Positions 32,669-41,405 are shown, numbered from the stretch's first letter. The stretch: DNA of 64,000 nucleotides from Amycolatopsis orientalis DSM 40040 = KCTC 9412 (GCF_000478275.1 NZ_ASJB01000057.1:1-64000); one strand, 5' to 3'. Notes: generated by a model not told the origin, from the sequence alone. Numbers and translations: made by a program.

Positions 32669-33151
32669 GTGAAGATGTCCGGCGGGGTGGAGTGGGCCCT
32701 GCACTGCTGCGTCGTGCTGACCTCGGTCGACGAACCCGCGCCCGCCGCGCGCCTGGCGCAGCTGCACGACGTCTCCCCGAGTTACCTCGCGAAGCAGCTC
32801 CAGGCGCTTTCCCGCGCCGGCCTGATCCGGTCGGTGCAAGGGAAGGCGGGCGGCTATGTCCTCACCCGGCCGCCTTCGGAGATCACGGTGCTCGACGTCG
32901 TCGAGGCGATCGACGGGCCCGGCCCGGCCTTCGTCTGCACCGAGATCCGGCAACGCGGTCCGATGGCGACGCCGCCCGAAGCGTGCACAGCGCCCTGTGC
33001 CATCAGCCGCGCGATGGCCAACGCGGAAGTCCAGTGGCGAGCGGCCCTGCGCGCGGTCTCCATCGCGGATCTGGCCGAGGACGTCCGCGGTGACTACGGG
33101 CCGGGCGCGCTCGCCGGGATCGGCGCCTGGTTCAAGGCGGCCGAAGGCTAA
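32669..33151 (+). CDS. Rrf2-family transcriptional regulator
   Basis: 160 residues. Winged HTH with VEWALHCCVVL, VSPSYLAKQLQALSRAGLIRSVQGKAGGYVL. Three Cys in FVCTE-n-ACTAPCAIS (C-x15-C-x3-C) could bind an iron-sulfur cluster or form a redox disulfide, as in other Rrf2 proteins. Divergent from the NmrA-like SDR and next to a perfect inverted repeat, so probably represses both. GTG 32669 (or ATG 32675) fits; its stop codon overlaps the stop of the convergent MFS gene. Confidence 0.85.
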   Translation: MKMSGGVEWALHCCVVLTSVDEPAPAARLAQLHDVSPSYLAKQLQALSRAGLIRSVQGKAGGYVLTRPPSEITVLDVVEAIDGPGPAFVCTEIRQRGPMATPPEACTAPCAISRAMANAEVQWRAALRAVSIADLAEDVRGDYGPGALAGIGAWFKAAEG

Positions 33152-34455
33152 ACCGTCGCCTTGGCCGTCGTCTTGGCCGGTCGCATCAGCGCGGTGGTCA
33201 CCATGGTCGCCAGCACCAGCGCGGCCGCCGGCACGAGCGCCTGGATCAGGGAATGGCCGCGCAGGAAGACGGTGCCGAGTACGGCGATCCCGAGCGTCGT
33301 GCCCAGTTGCTGCACCGCGTTCAGCAGCCCCGCCGCCGATCCCGTCTCATGTGGACGGACGACGGACAGCGCGGTCGTGAAGAACGGCACCGTGAACAGG
33401 CCCAGCCCGAGCCCGCCGATCCCCAGCGCGAGCGGCAGCGGGCCCGCCATCGCCAGCAGGATTCCCGCGAGCAGCAGCGTCAGCCCGGCGAACGCGACCC
33501 GCGGCCCGTACCGGGGCACGAGCCACTGGCCCGCCACCCACGACGACACGGCCAGCCCGCCCGACCACGGCAGCAGCGTGAGGCCGGACGCCAGTACGCC
33601 GAGCCCCTCATCGAGTTGCTGGTGCAGGACCACGACGAGCATCACACCGTTCATCACCGCGAAGAACAGGGTCGAGGTCACCAGTGCCGCGGGGAATCCG
33701 CGGTGACCGAACAAACTCGGCTCCACCAAAGGATTCCGCCGCCTGCGCTGGTGGAAACCGAACACCACCAGCACGGCGGCGCCGCCGGCGAACAGGGTCC
33801 AGTCCCACCGGTCGATCAGCGGGTACACCAGCAGTCCGACGCCGAGTGAAGCGAGAAGGGTCCCCGGCACGTCCAGCCGGACCGGATCCGCGGCCCGGTC
33901 CTCCGGCAACAGCCGTCGCGCGGCGAGGATCGCGAGCGAGATCGGCACGTTGACCAGGAACGCCGCCCGCCAGGACACCAGATCCGTCAGCAGGGCGCCG
34001 AGCAGCGGCCCGCTCACGGCGGACAAGCCCACCACGGGACCGTTCCAGCCCAGTGCCGCGGACAGCGCCGGACCGGTGTACATGGCCTTGATCAACCCGA
34101 TCGTCTGCGGGATCACCAGTGCGGACGCCAGTCCCTGGACCGCTCGAGCGCCGATCAGCACGCCGGTGTCCGGCGCGAGCGCGCAGCCCAGCGACGCGAG
34201 GGCGAACACGGCGACGCCGGACAGGAACACGCGGCGGCGGCCCAGCAGGTCACCGAGCCTCCCGCCGGTGATCAGGAGCATCGCGAACGGGAGGGTGTAC
34301 GCGGCGCCGAACCACTGGATGTCGGAAGCGGCGCCGCCGAGTTCGGCGTGGATGGCCGGACCGGCGACCTGCGTGATGGTCGCGTCCAGCACGTTCATCG
34401 CCTCGGCCGCGAGCAGGGTACCGAGCGCGGCGGAGCGGATCTTGGTTTCTTGCAT
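33148..34455 (-). CDS. MFS drug:proton antiporter (DHA2-like)
   Basis: 435 residues with at least 12 membrane segments. LDATITQVAGPAIHAEL (motif D1 region), TGGRLGDLLGRRRVFLSG (motif A), LIGARAVQGLASALVIPQ (motif B) and GPLLGALLTDLVSWRAAFLVNVP (motif C) identify a drug/proton antiporter of the major facilitator superfamily. ATG 34455 begins the conserved N-terminus. Divergent from an Lrp-type regulator, probably its controller. Substrate unknown. Confidence 0.85.
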   Translation of the reverse strand: MQETKIRSAALGTLLAAEAMNVLDATITQVAGPAIHAELGGAASDIQWFGAAYTLPFAMLLITGGRLGDLLGRRRVFLSGVAVFALASLGCALAPDTGVLIGARAVQGLASALVIPQTIGLIKAMYTGPALSAALGWNGPVVGLSAVSGPLLGALLTDLVSWRAAFLVNVPISLAILAARRLLPEDRAADPVRLDVPGTLLASLGVGLLVYPLIDRWDWTLFAGGAAVLVVFGFHQRRRRNPLVEPSLFGHRGFPAALVTSTLFFAVMNGVMLVVVLHQQLDEGLGVLASGLTLLPWSGGLAVSSWVAGQWLVPRYGPRVAFAGLTLLLAGILLAMAGPLPLALGIGGLGLGLFTVPFFTTALSVVRPHETGSAAGLLNAVQQLGTTLGIAVLGTVFLRGHSLIQALVPAAALVLATMVTTALMRPAKTTAKATV

Positions 34456-34522
34456 GACCACGATGATGCGGCGAAGATGGTGATTGTTTCCTGTGTCGCG
34501 CGGCGAATGGATGAAATGTTCC

Positions 34523-35473
34523 ATGCTTGACGAAATCGACCGTGGTTTGGTCCATGCGCTGCATCTCGACGCGCGGGCTTCGTTCAGCGGGATCGGGACG
34601 GTGCTCGGTGTCTCCACGCAGACCGTCGCCCGCCGCTATCAGCGGCTGCGCGCCGAAGCGGGGTTGCGCGTGGTGGGCCTGCCCGACCCCGGCCGGACGG
34701 GGCTGACCCAGTGGCTCGTGCGGCTCACCGCGCAGCCCGCCACTGCGCGGACACTCGCCCGCTCGCTGGCCAGGCGGCCGGACACGTCCTGGGTCAAGCT
34801 GACCTCGGGCGGCACGGAGATCGTCACGATCGCGCATACACCGAAGGATTCGCCGAGTGCCATGCTGCTGCACGACATCCCGCGCACCGCGAGTGTCACG
34901 GCGGTGTCCGCGCACCTCGTGCTGCACACCTACCTCGGCGGGCCGACGGCGTGGCGCGGGCGGCTCGCCGCACTGACCGAAGACCAGCAGGAAGCGTTGC
35001 GGCCCAAGGAAATCGTCGCGGACGACGCGCCGCTGACCACCTCGGACCGCGTCCTGATCGACGCCCTCCGTCCCGACGGCCGGCTGGGCAACGCCGACCT
35101 CGCGGCCGCGACCGGCCTCGCCCCGGCGACCGTGGCCCGCCGCCTCGCCGACCTTCGCGCGCGCGGCGTGCTCTTCTTCGACGTCGAGATCAACGCGGCC
35201 CTGTACGGCGTGACCACCCAGGCGTTCCTGTGGATGGCCGTCGCGCCCGCCGACCTCGACGAGGTCGCGACGACGCTCGCCACGCACGACGAACTGGCGG
35301 TGGTCGCCGCCACGACGGGGCCCACCAACCTGATCGCGCAGGCGCTGTGCCCGGACACCGACGCCCTGCACCGGTACCTCACGCACCGGCTCGGCGCGCA
35401 GCGCGCGATCCGCACGCTGCACACCGCGCCGGTGCTGGAGATCGTGAAGGCGGTCGGACCGCTCACGGCTTGA
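34523..35473 (+). CDS. Lrp/AsnC-family regulator with two HTH domains
   Basis: 316 residues, twice the usual AsnC length. HTH 1 is LDEIDRGLVHALHLDARASF-SGIGTVLGVSTQTVARRYQRL; HTH 2 is SDRVLIDALRPDGRLGNADL-AAATGLAPATVARRLADL, followed by an AsnC ligand-binding (RAM) module. Tandem Lrp proteins are common in actinomycetes. Divergent from an MFS exporter and likely its regulator. ATG 34523 is chosen; ATG 34511 (MKCSMLDE) is possible, neither has a strong SD. Confidence 0.82.
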   Translation: MLDEIDRGLVHALHLDARASFSGIGTVLGVSTQTVARRYQRLRAEAGLRVVGLPDPGRTGLTQWLVRLTAQPATARTLARSLARRPDTSWVKLTSGGTEIVTIAHTPKDSPSAMLLHDIPRTASVTAVSAHLVLHTYLGGPTAWRGRLAALTEDQQEALRPKEIVADDAPLTTSDRVLIDALRPDGRLGNADLAAATGLAPATVARRLADLRARGVLFFDVEINAALYGVTTQAFLWMAVAPADLDEVATTLATHDELAVVAATTGPTNLIAQALCPDTDALHRYLTHRLGAQRAIRTLHTAPVLEIVKAVGPLTA

Positions 35474-35562
35474 GCCACGGGCACCGATCAGGAATCGAGA
35501 AGCGCCGGAACCGGGGATCTCCCTAGCGTCAACGCCATCGGCAACGACCTCAGGAGGTTCCC

Positions 35563-35781
35563 ATGAGCAAGCGAATCCGGACGTTCCACCGCTGGACGTC
35601 CCTCGTCTTCGTCGCGACCGTCATCGTCTGCTTCGTCGTCGTGGCGCAGGGCGATCCGGCCCAGTGGGTGCTCTACACGCCCCTGCCGCCGCTCTTCTTG
35701 CTGATGTTCAGCGGGCTGTACCTGTTCTTCCTGCCCTACACCGCCAAGCGGCGCGGCAGGCGCGTGGCGGCGGGGAAGTGA
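35563..35781 (+). CDS. Small two-helix membrane protein, unknown function
   Basis: 72 residues with two hydrophobic helices (VFVATVIVCFVVVAQ and LPPLFLLMFSGLYLFFLPY) and a basic C-terminus, so both ends face the cytoplasm. AGGAGG five nt before ATG 35563 shows it is translated. Family not recognised by name. Confidence 0.75.
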   Translation: MSKRIRTFHRWTSLVFVATVIVCFVVVAQGDPAQWVLYTPLPPLFLLMFSGLYLFFLPYTAKRRGRRVAAGK

Positions 35782-35797
35782 TCTACCCGTGGCCGGG

Positions 35798-35824
35798 TGC
35801 CATGTCAAGCCTTAGTTCATGGCA
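35798..35824. promoter_or_regulatory. Inverted repeat upstream of the GH3 gene
   Basis: TGCCATG and CATGGCA, perfect 7-bp arms 13 nt apart, between the small membrane protein gene and the GH3 promoter. Could be an operator or an mRNA hairpin. Confidence 0.3.
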
Positions 35825-35857
35825 AAAATTAACGGTCGGCGTACCTGTCCGAAACTC

Positions 35858-35886
35858 TTGACTGCATGTCCGCCGCCGGTGAGGAT
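35858..35886 (+). promoter_or_regulatory. Promoter of the GH3 gene
   Basis: TTGACT (35858-35863), 17 nt, GAGGAT (35881-35886). Transcription from here would exclude the ATG at 35866 and supports starts at 35911 or 35923. Confidence 0.4.
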
Positions 35887-35922
35887 CGGCCGGTCCCCGC
35901 CTCCCGCAGAATGGACCAGACC

Positions 35923-38544
35923 ATGGCAAGACGTTCTCGTGCGCACCGAAGTCCGCTCGTCGCCTTGATGAGCCTCGCCCTCCTCGGTGGCACCGTCGCG
36001 GCCGCGCCGTCGGTGGGCGCGGCCGAGCAGCCCGTGATCGGGAAGCCCGCCCTCGACCGGGACGGCTGCGCCCGGATCGAGAAGAGCCTGCCGACGCTCG
36101 CTGACTGGCCGAAGGTCGAAAGCCGGTTCAAGGGCAAGGCCGGCGACGAGCAGCGGATCGCCCAGCTCCTCAAGGGAATGACCCTCGAGGAGAAGGTCGG
36201 GCAGATGACGCAGCCCGAGATCGCGGCCATCACCCCGGACGAGGTCCGCCAGTACTCCATCGGCTCGGTCCTCAACGGCGGCGGTTCGTGGCCGAACCAG
36301 GACAAGCACGCCTCGCAGCAGGATTGGCTGAAGCTCGCCGACGCGTACTGGGACGCCGCCAAGAGCAGCCGGACACGGACGCCGGTGATCTGGGGCATCG
36401 ACGCCGTGCACGGCAACAACAACGTCTACGGCGCCACCGTCTTCCCACACAACATCGGCCTCGGCGCGGCGCACGACCCGTGCCTGGTGCGCGACATCTC
36501 CGCGGCGACGGCCCGGCAGATCCGCGCCACCGGCCAGGACTGGGCGTTCGCGCCGACGCTGGCGGTCGTGCGGGACGACCGCTGGGGCCGCACCTATGAA
36601 GGGTTCTCCGAGGATCCGCGGATCACGCGGGCCTACGGCTACGAGGCGATCAACGGCCTCCAGGACGGTTCGACCAAGCGCATCGGCTACAACGGCGTGA
36701 TCGGCACGGCCAAGCACTTCATCGGTGACGGCGGCACCCTCAAGGGGCAGGACCAAGGGGTCAACCCGGCCTCCGAGGCCGAGATGATCAACATGCACGG
36801 CCAGGGCTACTACGGCGCGCTCGCGGCGGGTTCCCAGACCGTGATGGTGTCGTTCAACAGCTGGACCAACGCCGAACTCGGGATCAACGAGGGCAAACTG
36901 CACGGCAGTGACAAGGCGCTGAACCAGATCCTCAAGGGCAAGATGGGCTTCGACGGCCTCGTCGTGTCCGACTGGAACGGCATCGGCCAGGTGCCGGGCT
37001 GCACCAACTCCTCGTGCCCGCAGGCGATCAACGCGGGCATCGACATCGTGATGGTGCCGAACGACTGGAAGGCGTTCATCACCAACACCGTCGCGCAGGT
37101 GAACGGCGGGCAGATCCCGGTCTCGCGGATCGACGACGCGGTGACCCGCATCCTGCGCGTCAAGCTGCGCGCCGGGCTGTACGAAGCGCAGAAGCCGTCG
37201 GACCGCTCCTACGCGAACTCCGACGAAGCCCTGACGGAGAAGTGGCTCGCGCGCGACGCGGTCCGCTCGTCGCAGACGCTGTTGAAGAACAACGGCGAGG
37301 TGCTGCCGCTGAAGCCGAAGTCGAAGGTGCTGGTGGTCGGCAAGAGCGCGGACAGCATCCAGAACCAGACCGGCGGCTGGACGCTGAGCTGGCAGGGGAC
37401 CGGCAACACCAACGCCGACTTCCCGAACGCCACGTCGATCCTCGCGGGGCTCAAGCAGCAGCTCGGCGATGTCAACGTCACCTTCGACGAGAAGGGCGAC
37501 ACCGACCCGAAGGGCTACGACGCCGTCATCGCCGTCATCGGTGAGACCCCGTACGCGGAAGGCGTCGGCGACCTGACCCGCAAGACGCTCGAAGCCTCGA
37601 AGCTCTACCCCGAGGACCTGGCCGTGCTGGACAAGGTCCACGGGAAGGGCACTCCCGTCGTCACGGTCTACGTGGGCGGCCGCCCGCTGTACATGAACAA
37701 GGAGATCAACCGCTCGGACGCGTTCGTGGCGGCCTGGCTCCCCGGCACCGAAGGCGGCGGCGTCGCCGACGTGCTCGTCAAGGGCGGCTTCAAGGGCACC
37801 CTGCCGTACTCGTGGCCGAAGAGCGCCTGCCAGACGCCGTTGAACGCGGGCGCGGCCGAGTACGACCCGCTGTTCAAACTCGGGTACGGCCTCAAGACCG
37901 GGCAGGGTGTCACGGTCGGGCAGCTGGACGAGACCGCCGGGCCGGTGTCGTGCGGCTCGACCGGTGGCGGCGGGACCGCGACCGAGGACCTCGAACTGTT
38001 CAACCGGACGGATGTCGCGCCGTACAAGGGTTTCATCGGCTCCGCACAGAACTGGGGCGGCACCGAGATCGGCCCGGACGGCGTCGCCTCGCACGCCGAG
38101 ATCTCCGTCGTCCAGTCCGATGTGAACGTCCAGCAGGACGGGCTCAAGTCGACCTGGACCGGCACCGGCCCGGCGCAGCTCTACTTCCAGAACCCGGCCG
38201 GCACCAACGATCTGCGCGGTTACCTCAACGCCGACGCGGCGCTGGAGTTCGACACCATCGTGCATCAGGCGCCCGCGAACCGGACGGTGATCAGCATGCA
38301 CTGCGTCTACCCGTGCTTCTCCGAGGTGAACGCCACCAAGCTGTTCACCGATCTGGCGGGCTCGCCGAAGTCGACGGTGAAGATCCCGGTGTCGTGCTTC
38401 GCCAACGGGCTGGATCTGGAGAACGTCAACACGCCGTTCCTGGTGTACACGGACGGGCAGTTCTCGGCTTCGTTCGCGAACGTGCGGTGGGTGCCGAAGG
38501 GGGCTCAAGATCCCGACGCCCGGCCCTGCTCAAGCCTGAGCTGA
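35923..38544 (+). CDS. Secreted family-3 glycoside hydrolase (exo-beta-glucanase/glucosidase)
   Basis: 873 residues. Signal peptide with basic MARRSRAHRS, hydrophobic LVALMSLALLGGTVAAA and a cleavage site near VGA-AE. GH3 N-domain motifs PVIWGIDAVHGNN, WGRTYEGFSEDP, GTAKHFIGDGG and nucleophile Asp350 in LVVSDWNG; then the C-domain (VLVVGKSADSIQNQTGGWT, AVIAVIGETPYAEG). The last 180 residues resemble the galactose-binding-like C-terminal domain of ExoP-type enzymes. Degrades beta-glucans or oligosaccharides outside the cell. ATG 35911 is an alternative start; neither has an SD. Confidence 0.88.
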   Translation: MARRSRAHRSPLVALMSLALLGGTVAAAPSVGAAEQPVIGKPALDRDGCARIEKSLPTLADWPKVESRFKGKAGDEQRIAQLLKGMTLEEKVGQMTQPEIAAITPDEVRQYSIGSVLNGGGSWPNQDKHASQQDWLKLADAYWDAAKSSRTRTPVIWGIDAVHGNNNVYGATVFPHNIGLGAAHDPCLVRDISAATARQIRATGQDWAFAPTLAVVRDDRWGRTYEGFSEDPRITRAYGYEAINGLQDGSTKRIGYNGVIGTAKHFIGDGGTLKGQDQGVNPASEAEMINMHGQGYYGALAAGSQTVMVSFNSWTNAELGINEGKLHGSDKALNQILKGKMGFDGLVVSDWNGIGQVPGCTNSSCPQAINAGIDIVMVPNDWKAFITNTVAQVNGGQIPVSRIDDAVTRILRVKLRAGLYEAQKPSDRSYANSDEALTEKWLARDAVRSSQTLLKNNGEVLPLKPKSKVLVVGKSADSIQNQTGGWTLSWQGTGNTNADFPNATSILAGLKQQLGDVNVTFDEKGDTDPKGYDAVIAVIGETPYAEGVGDLTRKTLEASKLYPEDLAVLDKVHGKGTPVVTVYVGGRPLYMNKEINRSDAFVAAWLPGTEGGGVADVLVKGGFKGTLPYSWPKSACQTPLNAGAAEYDPLFKLGYGLKTGQGVTVGQLDETAGPVSCGSTGGGGTATEDLELFNRTDVAPYKGFIGSAQNWGGTEIGPDGVASHAEISVVQSDVNVQQDGLKSTWTGTGPAQLYFQNPAGTNDLRGYLNADAALEFDTIVHQAPANRTVISMHCVYPCFSEVNATKLFTDLAGSPKSTVKIPVSCFANGLDLENVNTPFLVYTDGQFSASFANVRWVPKGAQDPDARPCSSLS

Positions 38545-38560
38545 CCAGTCCCGCTCCGGT

Positions 38561-38606
38561 CTCGTGAGTGGTAATGACGGTTCTAACCGTCATTACCACT
38601 CACGAG
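38561..38606. repeat. 46-bp palindromic element A, copy 3
   Basis: Identical to copy 1. Located 16 nt after the GH3 stop, between convergent genes. Confidence 0.9.
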
Positions 38607-38625
38607 GAAGTGGACGTGGGTCGCG

Positions 38626-38712
38626 CGTGGCTGAAGGGCGCTTTCCCCGCATCGCATGCGGGGAAAGCGCCCTTCGCCGCGTGAGATGAGGGGTAAGGCC
38701 CCTTCAGCCACG
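38626..38712. repeat. Nested hairpin element B, copy 1
   Basis: Outer arms CGTGGCTGAAGG and CCTTCAGCCACG (12 bp, perfect) enclose an inner hairpin with 19-bp perfect arms (AAGGGCGCTTTCCCCGCAT; 38634-38674). A second copy is at 57676-57754. Confidence 0.8.
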
Positions 38713-38740
38713 CCCCCGCGACCCGGAACCCCAGGATTGC

Positions 38741-38752
38741 ACCACTCACGAG
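38741..38752. repeat. Remnant half of element A
   Basis: ACCACTCACGAG equals the right end of the 46-bp element; the other half is missing. It lies 135 nt from complete copy 3. Confidence 0.4.
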
Positions 38753-38778
38753 GTGGGGAGGGGCCTTGCTTGTCGCAG

Positions 38779-38790
38779 TTAGTCGACTAA
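38779..38790. repeat. 12-bp palindrome before the Lcp-like gene end
   Basis: TTAGTCGACTAA is self-complementary; possible part of the terminator of the minus-strand gene that ends at 38820. Confidence 0.35.
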
Positions 38791-38819
38791 ATGCGGCCGG
38801 TCACGAGGACGGGAGGGGC

Positions 38820-40019
38820 TCAGGAAGGCCGGTTCATGTCGGGGATCTCGATGTTCACCGGCCTGCCTTCCGAGAGCCACAGCCGGATGTACTGCCGGAT
38901 CGCCTCGTCCAGCACCCAGGCGACCGGGGGCACCAGCGGCAGCGGGATGAGCTTCTCGTGGAACGCCACCAGCGCCGGGAACGCGGTGCCGATCAGCGGA
39001 TCCCAGACCGGCTCCCGCGGGATGCCGTTCCACTCGGAGACCCGGTCGCCGACGATGTACCGCGCCAGCGCGTTGACCATCGGCCGGTCGGCGCCGCCCG
39101 GGCTGGTCTGCTCGGCGAGCATGTCGAGGAGGATGTCGGTGAGTTCGACGCCTTCGCGCGTCGGTCCCATCGCCGGATCCAGCACCTGCGCGGACTGCGC
39201 GTAGGCCGCGTTCCAGGTCGCGGGCAGGTACTCGTCGCTGATCCCGAGCATATGGCCGGTCACCTGCCAGCTGTGCAGGTAGGCGGCGGAATGCGCGGCG
39301 GAGACGCGGACGCGCCAGTCGGTCAGCTTGCGCATGGTGTAGGTCGGCAGGGTGTGCCAGGTGACCAGCATGTCGTTCTGGCTGATCGGGATTCCCTGCT
39401 GCCAGTGGGGAGACTGCGGCAGCAGATGCCGGACGGCGGCGTGCACCAGCCGGGTCTTCACCGCCGAGACGATCATCTGGCCGTCTGGCCGGTAGGCGTT
39501 GAGCGAACCGACGTCGTAGCCGAGTTTGGCCGTCTTCGCGACGCGGTCCTTCATGTCCGCGCCGCCCTTGGAGTAGTAGACCGCCCTGGCCTCGTTCGGG
39601 ATGGCGGTGCTCAGCATCCCGCCGCCGAGCCCGTTCAGCAGGTTGACGAACCGCCCGCTGACCTTCATGAAATCGGCCGCCTGGTCCAATTTGGACTGAT
39701 CGGCCCACGATGGCAGCCGCCGCGCGTGCTCGACGAACTCCCGCAGGTCCGGCGGTAACCCGGACGGCGTCGGCTGGTCGTTCCTGGTCCAGGTCCGCAG
39801 CGCCTCGTTGACCGCCGCGACCTGTCCCCGGTCGAGGACCGCGGCGACCACCGGATCGGCCTCGGCGTCCCACACCCATTTCGGATCGGTGCCCGCCCCC
39901 GTCCCGGCCACCGAACCGCTCGGACTCCACGCCCAGGCGGGCCGGGCCATCCCCATGGCCCCCAAGAGGGTCGCTCCGCCACTGACGATCAGCATCTTGC
40001 GTCGATTGAGTTCGGTCAT
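38820..40019 (-). CDS. Latex-clearing-protein-like haem oxygenase (Lcp / DUF2236)
   Basis: 399 residues. N-terminal export signal with twin Arg (NRRKMLIVSGGATLLGAMG, cleavage after AWA). The core contains ARAVYYSKGGADMKDRV, the AVKTRLVHAAVRHLL helix and NDMLVTWHTLP, which resemble the Lys/Thr/Arg and haem-ligand His region of Lcp rubber oxygenases, b-type cytochromes that cleave cis-1,4-polyisoprene outside the cell. Length fits Lcp (about 400). Divergent from a TetR gene, as in known lcp loci. GGAGGA about 10 nt before ATG 40019. Could alternatively be another MpaB/DUF2236 oxygenase. Confidence 0.7.
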   Translation of the reverse strand: MTELNRRKMLIVSGGATLLGAMGMARPAWAWSPSGSVAGTGAGTDPKWVWDAEADPVVAAVLDRGQVAAVNEALRTWTRNDQPTPSGLPPDLREFVEHARRLPSWADQSKLDQAADFMKVSGRFVNLLNGLGGGMLSTAIPNEARAVYYSKGGADMKDRVAKTAKLGYDVGSLNAYRPDGQMIVSAVKTRLVHAAVRHLLPQSPHWQQGIPISQNDMLVTWHTLPTYTMRKLTDWRVRVSAAHSAAYLHSWQVTGHMLGISDEYLPATWNAAYAQSAQVLDPAMGPTREGVELTDILLDMLAEQTSPGGADRPMVNALARYIVGDRVSEWNGIPREPVWDPLIGTAFPALVAFHEKLIPLPLVPPVAWVLDEAIRQYIRLWLSEGRPVNIEIPDMNRPS

Positions 40020-40065
40020 GCGCCAGTACTCCTCCTTGAGTCCCGGACCTGCGGGTTGGTACTGT

Positions 40066-40090
40066 GATACAAGTAGTGCAACCGCGTATC
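40066..40090. promoter_or_regulatory. Weak inverted repeat between lcp-like and tetR genes
   Basis: GATAC (40066-40070) and GTATC (40086-40090), 15 nt apart. Five-base arms only; a candidate TetR site because of its position. Confidence 0.25.
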
Positions 40091-40104
40091 TCAAGGAGAG
40101 CACA

Positions 40105-40764
40105 ATCATCGCGAAGACGCCAGACCCGGATTCGTTGCTGGAGCGCGCCCTCGCCGACGCGCTCGAACGCGCCGAGGAAGGCGACGAGATCGCGCTTCGG
40201 CTACTCGACGCCGCCTACGAACAGTTCTGCCGGATGGGGATCCGCCGGTCCACCATGGAGGACGTCGCCCGCCGCGCCGGTGTCTCCCGGATCACCGCGT
40301 ATCGCCGGTTCGCCACCAAGGACGCCTTGGTCGAACAGGTCGTCCGCCGCGAGTTCCGGCGCTATTTCGACCAGTTCCTGCTCGACATCCAGCACGCCGA
40401 AACCGCCGCGGACCGCGTCGTGCTCGGTTTCGCCAGCGCGTTGCGGGCGATCCGGCACAACCCGTTGATCGGCGGCCTCATGGCGGTCGAGCCCGACGTG
40501 CTCGTCCCGTCGATGGTCAGCGACGGCGGGAGCACGCTGGCTACGGTGCGGCGGTTCGTCGCGGGCCAGCTCCGCCGCGAGCAGCACGCGGGCAACGTCT
40601 CGGAGGACGTCGACGTCGAACTCGTCGCCGAACTGATGACCCGGGTCTGTTCCTCGTTCCTGATCACGCCGAGTCAGGTCGTCGATCTCGACGACGACGA
40701 GCAGGTCCGCGAGGTGGCTAGGCGGTTCCTCGTCCCGATGCTGCGGCCGCGACCAGACCGCTGA
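40105..40764 (+). CDS. TetR-family regulator (possible LcpR), unusual start
   Basis: About 219 residues. HTH: QFCRMGIRRSTMEDVARRAG-VSRITAYRRFATKDALVEQVV. The C-terminal ligand domain ends PMLRPRPDR. No ATG, GTG or TTG lies in frame in the right place: the nearest ATG (40018) overlaps the start codon of the divergent gene. AAGGAG (40093-40098) is followed 6 nt later by ATC (40105), so a rare ATC start is proposed; a TTG near 40132 is the fallback. Ends 47 nt inside the next, convergent TetR gene. Confidence 0.7.
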   Translation: MIAKTPDPDSLLERALADALERAEEGDEIALRLLDAAYEQFCRMGIRRSTMEDVARRAGVSRITAYRRFATKDALVEQVVRREFRRYFDQFLLDIQHAETAADRVVLGFASALRAIRHNPLIGGLMAVEPDVLVPSMVSDGGSTLATVRRFVAGQLRREQHAGNVSEDVDVELVAELMTRVCSSFLITPSQVVDLDDDEQVREVARRFLVPMLRPRPDR

Positions 40765-41383
40765 TCAGCAGATCCAGCGCCCTGGCGAAGTCCCGCTCGG
40801 AATCGGCCGCCGCCAGCGAGGGCAGTGCCCGGCTGAAGTGGGGCAGGACGGCAGGGTCGACCCGCCGGAGGTAAGGGTCCATCTGCTCCTGCTCGGCTTC
40901 ACCGCGGCGTACCGTCGTGAAGCCGACGGTCGTGAGCAACAACGAGCCGAAGATAAGGCTGTTCAGGGCGCCCAGCGTCTCGCGGATCCCGTCGCCCTCG
41001 AAGCCGGCTTCGTAGAGCGCGCCGACGAGATCGTCGATCGGCAGCAACGCCTGCAACGAGTTCGGATTGGCCTCGTCGGTGGCCAAGGCCATGGGCACCA
41101 CCGGGTGCTCGGCGAGTACGCGATAGATGTTCAGCACGGTGACCCGCACCCGCTCCGGCCACGGCGCCGCCGGATCCGCGCGCTCGATGCGGCTGTAAAC
41201 GCGCTCCGCGATGCCGTCGAGGATGTCGGTCTTGTTCTGGACGTGGTTGTACAGGGCCATCGCCTCGACGCCGAGCGTCTTGGCGAGCTTGCGCATCGAG
41301 AGTCCCTTGAGGCCCTCCTCGGCTGCCAGTGCGAGCGCCGCGTCCAGAACCTTCTCCCGGTTCAACGGCTCTCTCCGCGTCAT
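40718..41383 (-). CDS. TetR/AcrR-family regulator
   Basis: 221 residues. HTH: LNREKVLDAALALAAEEGLKG-LSMRKLAKTLGVEAMALYNHVQNKTDIL; the C-terminal domain resembles TetR_C (tetracycline-repressor like: HPVVPMAL, NSLIFGSLLLTTVGF). GGAGG seven nt before ATG 41383. Divergent from a flavin monooxygenase gene; the shared intergenic region has matching inverted and direct repeats. Presumably represses the monooxygenase until a ligand binds. Confidence 0.85.
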   Translation of the reverse strand: MTRREPLNREKVLDAALALAAEEGLKGLSMRKLAKTLGVEAMALYNHVQNKTDILDGIAERVYSRIERADPAAPWPERVRVTVLNIYRVLAEHPVVPMALATDEANPNSLQALLPIDDLVGALYEAGFEGDGIRETLGALNSLIFGSLLLTTVGFTTVRRGEAEQEQMDPYLRRVDPAVLPHFSRALPSLAAADSERDFARALDLLISGLVAAAASGRGTA

Positions 41384-41405
41384 CTCACGTCCTCCGCTTG
41401 ACAGG

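Noticed and set aside
38561..38606. Element A as a simple intrinsic terminator
   Set aside because: No T-run, near-identical sequence at unrelated loci, one copy between divergent genes; termination may be a side effect.
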